From positions 1 to 8,021 of the forward strand of contig SCUQ01000357.1 in NCBI GenBank assembly GCA_004297635.1: DNA of 8,021 nt, given 5' to 3'. Shown here in pieces: positions 1-6,226 of the stretch. The DNA is from Rhizorhabdus sp. (GTDB lineage: Bacteria; Pseudomonadota; Alphaproteobacteria; Sphingomonadales; Sphingomonadaceae). The notes below the pieces were generated by a model, which saw only the letters and a list, made by a program, of their open reading frames with translations, ran no database searches and was not told the DNA's origin. Each line of letters begins with the position of its first letter. The first letter of the stretch is position 1. Both the position numbers and the translations under genes were made by a program.

Positions 1-12
1 CTCTTCCGATCT
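1..12. other. Residual Illumina adapter at contig end
   Basis: The first 12 bases, CTCTTCCGATCT, are identical to the 3' end of the common Illumina TruSeq/Nextera-style read adapter that abuts the insert. They sit exactly at the edge of the window, and genomic coding sequence for prfC starts directly after them. This is library-derived sequence and not part of the genome. It means the window start is a true contig end and nothing can be inferred about DNA to its left. A chance match of 12 bases exactly at the edge is very unlikely. Confidence 0.93.
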
Positions 13-965
13 CATAGCCGCATGAAGGCGACCCGGTCGCGGTGCTGGGGGTTCATGTTCGCCTGCACCTTGAAGATGAAGCCCGCGACATTGGTCTCGC
101 CGGGATCGACGTCGCGCGGCTCGCCCGGCTGGGGACGGGGCGACGGTGCATAGTCGGCGAGCGCGTCGATCAGCTGCTCGACACCGAAATCCTTGAGCGC
201 CGATCCGAAATAGACCGGGGTAAGATCGCCGTTGCGATAGGCGGTCTCGTCGAACGGGGCATAGCCGACTTCGGCCAGCTCGATCTCCTCGCGCACCTGG
301 GCCAGCACATGCGCGGGCACCAGATCGTCGAGTTGCGCATCGTTGATCCCGGCGACCGAGACCGCATCGCCCTCATAGGCGCCGGTCGCATCCGAAGCGG
401 GCCGGTACAACCGGTCGCGAGCGATATCGTATATGCCTTCGAAGGTGCCGCCCATGCCGACCGGCCAGCTCATCGGCGATACGTCGAGCGCCAGCGCGTC
501 GGCGATCTCGTCGAGCAGTTCGAAGGCGGGGCGCCCCTCCCGGTCGACCTTGTTGACGAAGGTGATGATCGGCACCGAGCGCAGCCGGCACACCTCGAAC
601 AGCTTGCGCGTCTGCGGCTCGATGCCCTTGGCCGCGTCGATCACCATCACCGCCGAATCGACCGCGGTCAGCGTGCGATAGGTGTCCTCCGAAAAATCCT
701 CATGGCCCGGCGTGTCGAGCAGGTTGAAGGTAATGCCGCCGCGCTCGAACGTCATCACCGACGAGGTGACGGAAATGCCGCGCTGCTGCTCGATCTTCAT
801 CCAGTCGGAACGCGCCCGCCGCGTCTGGCCGCGCGCCTTCACCTCCCCGGCGAGATGGATCGCGCCGCCGAAGTACAGCAGCTTCTCGGTCAGGGTGGTC
901 TTGCCGGCGTCCGGGTGCGAGATGATCGCGAAGGTACGGCGGTCGGGGCGGTCGGTCTTGCTCAT
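12..965 (-). CDS. prfC: Peptide chain release factor 3 (RF3), C-terminus missing at contig end
   Basis: RF3 is a cytoplasmic translational GTPase that recycles RF1/RF2 from the ribosome after peptide release. The G-domain motifs are all visible: P-loop SHPDAGKTT (residues 16-24), the switch region around QQRGISVTSS (60-69), DTPGHEDF (84-91) and NKVD (138-141). SHPDAGKTT plus the segment SDWMKIEQQRGISVTSSVM separates RF3 from EF-G and LepA. The reading frame gives 317 residues, whereas RF3 is usually about 525-530. The protein stops just inside domain II, after RDRVAFMRL. The apparent TGA (12-14) is made of genomic TG plus an A from the adapter, so the gene is truncated by the assembly and not by evolution. 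The ATG at 963-965 gives the usual short N-terminus before the P-loop. No Shine-Dalgarno site is seen ahead of it. It diverges from the flavoprotein gene with a 30-bp gap. Confidence 0.93.
   Translation of the reverse strand: MSKTDRPDRRTFAIISHPDAGKTTLTEKLLYFGGAIHLAGEVKARGQTRRARSDWMKIEQQRGISVTSSVMTFERGGITFNLLDTPGHEDFSEDTYRTLTAVDSAVMVIDAAKGIEPQTRKLFEVCRLRSVPIITFVNKVDREGRPAFELLDEIADALALDVSPMSWPVGMGGTFEGIYDIARDRLYRPASDATGAYEGDAVSVAGINDAQLDDLVPAHVLAQVREEIELAEVGYAPFDETAYRNGDLTPVYFGSALKDFGVEQLIDALADYAPSPRPQPGEPRDVDPGETNVAGFIFKVQANMNPQHRDRVAFMRL
386..408. repeat. Copy A of a 23-bp near-perfect direct repeat (inside prfC)
   Basis: This 23-bp stretch, core GCATCCGAAGC then GGCCGGTAC, recurs at 3292-3314 in the same orientation with one mismatch (G here, T there, at the fourteenth base). 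Here it lies inside the prfC coding sequence and encodes Tyr-Arg-Pro-Ala-Ser-Asp-Ala on the minus strand. The flanks show no further similarity. What it is, if anything, is unknown. It could be chance in G+C-rich DNA. Confidence 0.5.
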
Positions 966-978
966 GATGGCGGCGGCG

Positions 979-1005
979 CTTAGCAGCGATGGCGCATGCC
1001 GTCAC
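979..1005 (-). promoter_or_regulatory. Candidate prfC promoter overlapping the divergent gene's start
   Basis: On the minus strand GTGACGG (999-1005) is followed after 14 bases by GCTAAG (979-984). This resembles the alphaproteobacterial housekeeping pattern known from Caulobacter, roughly TTGACGS, 10-14 bases, GCTANAWC; the -35 part fits well and the -10 part only in its first half. A start about 7 bases downstream would leave a very short leader before the prfC ATG at 965, in keeping with the absence of a Shine-Dalgarno site. The element would span the start codon (996-998) of the divergent gene. This is a sequence match only. Confidence 0.3.
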
Positions 1006-2180
1006 CTTTTCCCTATGACGTCATCATTCTCGGCGCCGGCGCCGCAGGCATGATGTGCGCGCTGACCGCCGGACAGCGGGGGCGACGGGTGCTGCTGCTC
1101 GATCATCTCGACCGGGCGGGCGCGAAGATCCTGATTTCCGGCGGGGGACGGTGCAACTTCACCAATGTCGAGGGCGGCCTCGCCGAACGCTATCTGTCGG
1201 CCAACCCGCATTTCGCGAAATCGGCGCTGGGCCGCTATGGCCCGCAGGATTTCATCGATCTGGTCGATGCGCATGGCATCGCCTGGCATGAGAAGACGCT
1301 GGGCCAGCTGTTCTGCGACGGATCGGCGAAACAGATCGTGGCGATGCTCGATGACGAATGCGCCAAGGGCGGCGTGGAGACGAAGCTGCTCACCCGCATC
1401 ACCGCCATAACGAAGCCCGACCAGTTCCACGTCGAAACCCCCGGCGCCACCTTTGTCGCGCCGTCGCTGGTGATCGCGACCGGCGGCCCGTCCATCCCCA
1501 AAATGGGTGCGACCGGCTTCGCCTATGATGTCGCGCGCCAGTTCGGCCTGAAGGTCGTCGAGCCGCGCCCCGCGCTGGTCCCGCTGACCCTGGGGCAGGA
1601 CGATCGGCTGTTCGAAAGCCTGTCGGGCGTCTCGCTCGACGTCGTCGCGAGCCTCGGCAAAGCGCGCTTCCGGGAGGCCGCGCTGTTCACCCATCGCGGG
1701 CTTTCCGGTCCGGCGATCCTGCAGATCAGCAGCTATTGGCGGCACGGCGACAGCATCGCGCTGGACCTGCTGCCCGGAACCGATGCCGCCGCGCTGCTGA
1801 TCGAGGCCAAGCGGGCCCGCCCCAGGGCCGAACCGCGCACGATCCTGCGCGAACGCTTCCCCGATCGGCTGGCCGATGTGCTGGCGGACCGGCTCGGCTT
1901 TGCCGGGCAGCTCCACGGCCTGAAGGATCAGGCGCTGGCCGAAGCCGGGCGCCGGCTGAATGGCTGGGCGTTCACGCCCAATGGCTCGGAGGGTTTCGCC
2001 AAGGCCGAGGTGACGATCGGCGGGGTCGCGACCGACGGGCTGGACCAGCGCGGCCTGATGGCGCGGAAGGTCCTGGGGCTGCATTTCATCGGCGAGGCGG
2101 TCGACGTGACCGGCTGGCTGGGCGGCTATAATTTCCAATGGGCGTGGGCGAGCGGCCGCGCGGCGGGCGAAGCCGCCTGA
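996..2180 (+). CDS. NAD(P)/FAD-dependent oxidoreductase, HI0933/YhiN (BaiN-like) family
   Basis: This 394-residue soluble flavoprotein is full length for the HI0933-like family (about 390-410). An N-terminal FAD-binding Rossmann fold shows GAGAAG (13-18) with an acidic residue closing the second strand (Asp36). It is followed by the family signature GAKILISGGGRCNFTN (42-57), a second nucleotide-contact motif VIATGG (159-164), and the diagnostic C-terminal block from GEAVDVTGW to FQWAWASG (366-387). The family includes clostridial BaiN, a bile-acid intermediate reductase, but the substrate of most proteobacterial members is unknown and nothing here points to bile acids. The start at 996 is the first in-frame ATG and leaves the usual few residues before the Rossmann strand. 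There is no evident Shine-Dalgarno site, so the message may be nearly leaderless. Its 3' end overlaps the convergent acyltransferase gene by 55 bp. Family assignment is firm; the reaction is unknown. Confidence 0.9.
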   Translation: MPSPFPYDVIILGAGAAGMMCALTAGQRGRRVLLLDHLDRAGAKILISGGGRCNFTNVEGGLAERYLSANPHFAKSALGRYGPQDFIDLVDAHGIAWHEKTLGQLFCDGSAKQIVAMLDDECAKGGVETKLLTRITAITKPDQFHVETPGATFVAPSLVIATGGPSIPKMGATGFAYDVARQFGLKVVEPRPALVPLTLGQDDRLFESLSGVSLDVVASLGKARFREAALFTHRGLSGPAILQISSYWRHGDSIALDLLPGTDAAALLIEAKRARPRAEPRTILRERFPDRLADVLADRLGFAGQLHGLKDQALAEAGRRLNGWAFTPNGSEGFAKAEVTIGGVATDGLDQRGLMARKVLGLHFIGEAVDVTGWLGGYNFQWAWASGRAAGEAA

Positions 2181-3292
2181 CGTCCCAGCCGGCCGCCGCT
2201 GAGCAGATCGGCCGCCGCCGGTGAGACCACCTCGATCAGCCGGGCGAGGAGGATGGCGAAGCCCAGCGCCAGAGCCGGCTGCACCAGGAAGAACAGCGGC
2301 CAGCCGGTGCTGCCCATCGGCCCGGTGACGGCGCCGACCGCGGGCGCCAGCAGCCACATGAAGAGCAGATGGCTGCAGAACAGGAAGAAGGCATAGCGCT
2401 CCAGGCCGAGCAGCCAGGCTCCGATGCCGCGCCGGGCCAGCGCCATCGCGCTGCGCCAGACGAGCAGCGCCGCCGTCGCCCGCGCGAGCAGATCGACCGT
2501 GGCGACCAGCTCGACATGATAGCCGGCAATCCCCTCGCCATGTACGGACAGCCAGATCTTGACCGGAACGATCAGCGCGAAGGGCAGCGCCGCGCGCCAG
2601 AAGGCGAGCGCCCCCATGCGTTCGGCCAGGCCGTGGCGCCGGGCCAGTATACCGGTGACGAAGAACAGCAATATGCCCGGCCGCAGCAGGACCAGCAGCT
2701 GCCAGCCGGCGATCGTCCAGAGCGCCGCCCCGCCCGCGATCGCCAGCAGACAGCGCGACCGCAGCCGCACCAGCCAGGGCGCCACGAGCATGCAGACGAA
2801 CAGGTCGCGCAGGAAACTGGTCTGGACATTGATGTCGCCGGCGCGGGTGAGGTTGAGCAGATTATCGGCGAGCCAGCGCATGTCGCCGGGCAGCGGCGCC
2901 CGGATCAGGCCGAGCCCGCCCGCCCCGACGACGAGCAGCAGCGCGATCGCGTTCCACAGCAGCATGGGCAGCAGCACCGTCCGCGCCTTGCCGCCGAGAA
3001 AGAGGCGCGGGCCGCGCTTCACCAGCGACTGCGCGACCAGCCAGCCCGCAACGACGCTGAGCAGCGGCACCGCGCTGCGCCCGAACAGTTCGACCACCGT
3101 CCAGCGCATCACATGCTGCGCCGATCCGGCAAGGGCTGCCATCTCGTCGCCGCCCAGCCCCGTCCAGCCATGGACCCAGACGATCCCGAGGATGCAGATC
3201 AGCCGCGCGATGCCGATCGTCTGCGATATTGGCAGCAGCGGCGGCTGCGCCATGCGGCGCGCCTGGGTGTCGGGCGGAAGCATCCGGCTCAT
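2126..3292 (-). CDS. Acyltransferase-3 family integral membrane protein
   Basis: The predicted 388-residue protein is very hydrophobic, with about ten membrane segments, for example residues 26-41, 73-91, the LLPMLLWNAIALLLVV stretch, and the last pair around FFLFCSHLLFMWLLAP and FFLVQPALALGFAILLA. The first segment carries the arginine and histidine pattern (Arg30, His41) typical of acyltransferase-3 / fucose 4-O-acetylase-like proteins, which transfer acyl groups to surface polysaccharides or other carbohydrates in the inner membrane. The acceptor cannot be told from sequence. Three starts are possible: Met1 (3290-3292), Met4 (3281-3283) and Met14 (3251-3253). None has a clear ribosome binding site, and Met14 would begin closest to the first membrane segment. 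The C-terminal tail, about 17 residues, is read from the strand opposite the end of the flavoprotein gene (stop TAG at 2126-2128). No same-strand partner gene is adjacent. Confidence 0.78.
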   Translation of the reverse strand: MSRMLPPDTQARRMAQPPLLPISQTIGIARLICILGIVWVHGWTGLGGDEMAALAGSAQHVMRWTVVELFGRSAVPLLSVVAGWLVAQSLVKRGPRLFLGGKARTVLLPMLLWNAIALLLVVGAGGLGLIRAPLPGDMRWLADNLLNLTRAGDINVQTSFLRDLFVCMLVAPWLVRLRSRCLLAIAGGAALWTIAGWQLLVLLRPGILLFFVTGILARRHGLAERMGALAFWRAALPFALIVPVKIWLSVHGEGIAGYHVELVATVDLLARATAALLVWRSAMALARRGIGAWLLGLERYAFFLFCSHLLFMWLLAPAVGAVTGPMGSTGWPLFFLVQPALALGFAILLARLIEVVSPAAADLLSGGRLGRQAASPAARPLAHAHWKL

Positions 3293-3314
3293 CGCATCCG
3301 AAGCTGGCCGGTAC
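3292..3314. repeat. Copy B of the 23-bp direct repeat (at the acyltransferase start)
   Basis: This matches 386-408 at 22 of 23 positions in the same orientation. Here it lies directly upstream of the acyltransferase gene and its first base is the T complementary to the A of the start codon. Read on the minus strand in the frame of that gene it gives Tyr-Arg-Pro-Ala-Ser-Asp-Ala followed by Met, the same peptide as in the prfC copy. An in-frame TAG lies a few codons further upstream with no usual start codon between, so it is probably not coding here. Confidence 0.5.
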
Positions 3315-3323
3315 GGGCTGAAC

Positions 3324-3340
3324 GTCGCCTAAACGGCGAC
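3324..3340. repeat. Small inverted repeat upstream of the acyltransferase gene
   Basis: GTCGCC (3324-3329) and GGCGAC (3335-3340) form a perfect 6-bp inverted repeat around a 5-base, A-rich centre (TAAAC). It lies 32 bp ahead of the minus-strand acyltransferase start. It could be a repressor half-site pair or a leader hairpin. It is short enough to be chance in this composition. Confidence 0.25.
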
Positions 3341-3509
3341 CGCGCCCACCGTGACCCCGCCACGGCCCACCCTGAAACGGTCGATTTCCAAGCCGGCATG
3401 CCCCCCTCCCGCAGTGCCCGTGGGGCCCGATCCACAGGCCTTACGCAGCCGCGCCGAATTTCTTCCATCGGCATGATGCGGGGGGTGGCTGGCCTTTTGC
3501 GCCGATCTT

Positions 3510-3519
3510 CCCTATAGGG
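3510..3519 (+). promoter_or_regulatory. Candidate -10 region / palindrome ahead of the helicase gene
   Basis: CCCTATAGGG is a perfect 10-bp palindrome and the most A+T-rich, -10-like block (CTATAG or TATAGG) upstream of the helicase. It lies about 57 bp before the ATG. No matching -35 box is seen at 16-18 bp; TTGCGC at 3497-3502 is too close. A promoter here is plausible from position but weakly supported. Confidence 0.22.
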
Positions 3520-3575
3520 CGCCTCAACATCGCCGCGCGCAGAGTAGCGCCGGCCCCTGCAACATCGGAAATTAA

Positions 3576-5372
3576 ATGCCCTTTTCTTCCCTGCCGCGGC
3601 TGGTCGCCGAGGCAATCACCGAGCGCGGCTATACCGAGCCCACCCCCGTCCAGGCGCAGGTGATCGCCGCCGAGGCGCATGACCGCGATCTTCTGGTCTC
3701 CGCACAGACCGGATCGGGCAAGACCGTCGCCTATGGCCTCGCCATCGCCCAGACGCTGCTGCAGGGCGCCGAGAATCTGCCGCGCCCGGGCGAACCGCTC
3801 GCCCTGATCATCGCGCCGACCCGGGAGCTCGCACTCCAGGTCGAGCGCGAGCTGCAATGGCTCTACGCCAAGCTCGGCGCGCGGGTGACGAGCTGCGTCG
3901 GCGGAATGAACGTCCGCGTCGAGCAGCGCGCCCTGTCCTATGGCTGCCACATCGTCGTCGGCACGCCGGGACGGCTGAAGGACCATCTCGAACGCGGCAC
4001 GCTCCAGCCGGGATCGCTGCGCGCGGTGATCCTCGACGAGGCCGACGAAATGCTCGACCTCGGCTTCCGTGAGGACCTCGAGGAGATCCTCGACATGACG
4101 CCGCCCGAGCGGCGCACATTGCTGTTCTCCGCGACGATGCCGAAGCCGATCGCGCTGCTCGCCAAACGCTACCAGCGCGACGCGCTGCGCATCGAGACGA
4201 CCAATGCCCGCGAGGCGCATGCCGATATCGATTATCGCGCGATGGCCGTCGCCCCCGCCGACATCCAGAACGCCGTGGTCAATGTGCTGCGCTTCCACGA
4301 GGCCAAGGGCGCGATGGTGTTCTGCGCGACCCGCGAGAATGTCCGCCGGCTGTCGGCGACGCTCACCGAGCGCGGTTTTTCGGCGGTGACGCTGTCGGGC
4401 GAGCTCAGCCAGAATGAGCGCAACCATGCGCTGCAGGCGCTGCGCGATCGCCGCGCCCGCGTCTGCATCGCGACCGACGTCGCCGCGCGCGGGATCGACC
4501 TGCCCGGCCTCGAACTGGTCATCCATGCCGAGCTGCCGATCAATCCGGAGACGCTCCAGCACCGTTCGGGCCGCACCGGCCGCGCGGGCAAGAAAGGCAC
4601 CTGCGTCCTCATCACCCCCTATCAGCGCCGGCGCCATGCCGAACGGCTGCTGCGCGCCGCCAATGTCAACGCGACGTGGGAATCGGTGCCGAGCCCCGAC
4701 ACCATCTATGCGCGCGATCAGGAGCGGCTGCTGGAGAGCCTGTCCGTCGGCGAGGTATCGGAAGAGGATCTGGAGGTCGCCCGCAAGCTGCTGGAGACGA
4801 AGAGCGCCGAGGAGATCGCCGCCGCCTTCGTCCGCACCCAGCGCCAGAGCCTGCCCGCCCCGGAGGAGCTGATCGACGCATCCCCGATGGCGCGCGGCGA
4901 GCGCGAGCAGGCGACCCGCGAACAGGGCCCACGCCCCGGCTTCGAGGAGACCATGTGGTTCCGCATGAATGTCGGGCGCGGCGCCAATGCCGATCCCCGC
5001 TGGCTGCTGCCGCTGGTCTGCCGGCGCGGGCACATCACCAAGCGCGACGTCGGCGCGATCCGCATCTTCCAGACCGAGACCCGGTTCGAAATCCCCCGCG
5101 CGATCGCGAGCAAGTTCATCGATGCGCTGAAGCGCACAGCGGGTGAGGAGGACGGCGTCGTCATCGAACCGGCCGGCGACGATCCCACCCCGCCCGTCGG
5201 GCAACTGCGCGAACGCCGCGGCCCGCCGCCGCGCGCACAGCTTCGCCCCAACTACACGCCGCGCGGCCCGGGCGGCCCAGGCGGCCCTCCGCGGGGTGCC
5301 GGCGGCCCCGGCGGCCCGAAGCGCTACGGCGCCAAGCCGTTCAACAAGGGCGGGCGCAAGCCGGGGGCCTGA
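3576..5372 (+). CDS. DEAD-box ATP-dependent RNA helicase, DeaD/CsdA type
   Basis: This 598-residue protein unwinds short RNA duplexes using ATP. DeaD/CsdA-type enzymes act in ribosome assembly, mRNA turnover and cold adaptation. Motifs in order: upstream aromatic Phe3 with Q motif GYTEPTPVQ (18-26), motif I AQTGSGKT (43-50), Ia PTRELA (81-86), TPGR (130-133), II DEAD (154-157), III SAT (185-187), V ATDVAARGID (299-308) and VI HRSGRTGR (329-336). All catalytic residues are present. A DbpA-like RNA-binding domain begins near residue 456 (MWFRMNVGRG at 460) and runs to about 525, covering RRGHITKRDVGAIRIF. The tail (557-598) is basic and disordered, rich in Gly, Pro and Arg. The ATG at 3576 is preceded by GGAA at 3567-3570, 5 bases away, a modest Shine-Dalgarno site. 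The gene stands alone, 143 bp ahead of the isomerase. It could be labelled deaD, csdA or rhlE by different pipelines; the DbpA-like domain argues for the DeaD group. Confidence 0.93.
   Translation: MPFSSLPRLVAEAITERGYTEPTPVQAQVIAAEAHDRDLLVSAQTGSGKTVAYGLAIAQTLLQGAENLPRPGEPLALIIAPTRELALQVERELQWLYAKLGARVTSCVGGMNVRVEQRALSYGCHIVVGTPGRLKDHLERGTLQPGSLRAVILDEADEMLDLGFREDLEEILDMTPPERRTLLFSATMPKPIALLAKRYQRDALRIETTNAREAHADIDYRAMAVAPADIQNAVVNVLRFHEAKGAMVFCATRENVRRLSATLTERGFSAVTLSGELSQNERNHALQALRDRRARVCIATDVAARGIDLPGLELVIHAELPINPETLQHRSGRTGRAGKKGTCVLITPYQRRRHAERLLRAANVNATWESVPSPDTIYARDQERLLESLSVGEVSEEDLEVARKLLETKSAEEIAAAFVRTQRQSLPAPEELIDASPMARGEREQATREQGPRPGFEETMWFRMNVGRGANADPRWLLPLVCRRGHITKRDVGAIRIFQTETRFEIPRAIASKFIDALKRTAGEEDGVVIEPAGDDPTPPVGQLRERRGPPPRAQLRPNYTPRGPGGPGGPPRGAGGPGGPKRYGAKPFNKGGRKPGA
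5271..5317 (+). repeat. GGCGGCCC repeats coding for the Gly-Gly-Pro tail of the helicase
   Basis: The octamer GGCGGCCC occurs four times, at 5271-5278, 5280-5287, 5301-5308 and 5310-5317, in two pairs each with a 9-bp period. It encodes repeated Gly-Gly-Pro units in the disordered helicase tail. Such in-frame units can expand or contract between strains without shifting the frame. Tails of this type commonly add non-specific RNA binding. Confidence 0.75.
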
Positions 5373-5515
5373 ACCTGCAGCAGGGTTGCTGTCAGGGGGA
5401 GGGTCATCGGTCCTGTCGTTGAAAAGGGGCGGCTTGCCCGCCGACTTCATATGCCGGGTGCAAGGTGCGTTCGCCAAGCTTCCCCATGGCCGCGGCTTCC
5501 GGCTAATCTGCGGCC

Positions 5516-6190
5516 ATGAGCAGAATCCGACTCGCGCTTGCCGCCCTCGCCGCCCTATCCGCTGCCCCGCTCCTCGCCCAGGCGGCGGTGCCTTCCACGG
5601 CCGTTGCGCCCCCCGCCGCGCCCGCGCCGAAGCCGGCGACCGTCCTGGTCCGCATCACCACCAGTGAGGGGCCGATCCTGCTCGAGCTGGAGAAGGAACG
5701 GGCACCGATCACCACGACCAACTTCCTGCGCTATGTCGATCTCAAGCGCTATGACGGGATCAGCTTCTACCGGTCCGTCGCGGTTCCCAACGAGCCGAGC
5801 CAAGGCTTCGTCCAGGCCGGCATCCGGGAGGATGCCCGCAAGATCCTGCCCCCCATCGCGCATGAATCGACGACGAAGACCGGCCTGCACCATAGCGACG
5901 GAGCCATCTCGATGGCGCGCAACGCGCCCGGCACCGCGACCTGCGACTTCTTCATCATCGTCGGCGACATGACCTATATGGACGCCAACCCCACCGCCCC
6001 CGGCGACAATCTGGGCTATGGGGTGTTCGGGCGTGTCGTCGAGGGGATGGACGTGGTGAAGAAGATTCTTGCCGCGCCCCGCTCCCCGACCGCCGGAGTG
6101 GGCGTGATGAAGGGGCAGATGCTTGCTGCTCCGGTCAAGATATTGACGGCACGCAGGGCTGTTGCACCGGCCGCACCGAAAGCGCCCTGA
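5516..6190 (+). CDS. Exported cyclophilin-type peptidylprolyl isomerase
   Basis: The product (224 residues) catalyses cis-trans isomerisation of prolyl bonds, probably in the periplasm. A signal peptide is clear: basic Arg3/Arg5, a hydrophobic Ala/Leu core (6-20), and an AQA-type cleavage site near residue 23. A Pro/Ala-rich linker (about 25-41) precedes the cyclophilin domain (about 42-212). Domain landmarks are SFYRS with the catalytic Arg86, GFVQAG (97-102, the usual Q-x-G block), GAISMAR (129-135), CDFFIIVGD (143-151), and GYGVFGRVVEGMDVV in the last third. The usual Gln of the QFFI motif is Asp144 here. A Pro/Ala-rich C-terminus follows the domain. The ATG at 5516 is the one that gives the complete signal peptide. 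It lacks a Shine-Dalgarno site; TAATCT at 5504-5509 is -10-like and would give a nearly leaderless message, but no good -35 is present. The gene converges on matB. Confidence 0.88.
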   Translation: MSRIRLALAALAALSAAPLLAQAAVPSTAVAPPAAPAPKPATVLVRITTSEGPILLELEKERAPITTTNFLRYVDLKRYDGISFYRSVAVPNEPSQGFVQAGIREDARKILPPIAHESTTKTGLHHSDGAISMARNAPGTATCDFFIIVGDMTYMDANPTAPGDNLGYGVFGRVVEGMDVVKKILAAPRSPTAGVGVMKGQMLAAPVKILTARRAVAPAAPKAP

Positions 6191-6212
6191 CGCCGGACCG
6201 CTTCGCCCGGCG
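6191..6212. terminator. GC-rich hairpin between convergent isomerase and matB genes
   Basis: Directly after the isomerase stop codon, CGCCGG (6191-6196) pairs perfectly with CCGGCG (6207-6212) around a 10-base loop. It occupies most of the 36-bp gap between two convergent genes, the expected place for a two-way terminator. Neither strand has a T tract after the stem, so it is not a classical intrinsic terminator. It may act as a weak terminator or mRNA 3'-end stabiliser. Confidence 0.4.
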
Positions 6213-6226
6213 CAACCACAGGCAAT

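Larger units (their letters stand above)
3293..3575. other. Intergenic spacer between divergent acyltransferase and helicase genes
   Basis: This is the longest gene-free stretch in the window, 283 bp between divergent starts, so it should hold the promoters of both genes. I see the inverted repeat at 3324-3340 and the palindrome CCCTATAGGG at 3510-3519. A 39-codon plus-strand frame (3398-3517) lacks a ribosome binding site and recognisable content. No tRNA, small RNA or well-supported promoter could be assigned by eye. Confidence 0.6.

Noticed and set aside
1015..1024. Perfect palindrome ATGACGTCAT
   Set aside because: It falls in codons for the conserved Tyr-Asp-Val-Ile-Ile start of the flavoprotein's first strand and is short enough to be chance.
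1002..2357. 451-codon minus-strand frame opposite the flavoprotein gene
   Set aside because: It is a shadow frame in G+C-rich DNA, low in complexity, and lies opposite a clear FAD protein.
2369..3517. 382-codon plus-strand frame opposite the acyltransferase gene
   Set aside because: Its composition is dominated by Gln, Arg, Asp and Pro with no domain. The opposite strand encodes a coherent multi-pass membrane protein.
3398..3517. 39-codon plus-strand frame in the spacer before the helicase
   Set aside because: It has no ribosome binding site and no recognisable content, and it is the tail of the rejected shadow frame.
5376..5391. Possible hairpin just after the helicase stop
   Set aside because: CCTG-CAG-CAGG with two flanking A-T pairs and a bulge is weak, and no T tract follows, so it is not a supported terminator.
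5419..5454. TTGAAA followed by CATATG as a promoter for the isomerase
   Set aside because: The spacing between the two is more than 20 bases, too long for a housekeeping promoter.
3441..5477. 678-codon open frame on the minus strand opposite the helicase gene
   Set aside because: It mirrors the codon bias of the helicase gene. Its translation is Arg/Ala/Gly-rich with no recognisable domain, whereas the plus strand encodes a complete DEAD-box protein with every motif.
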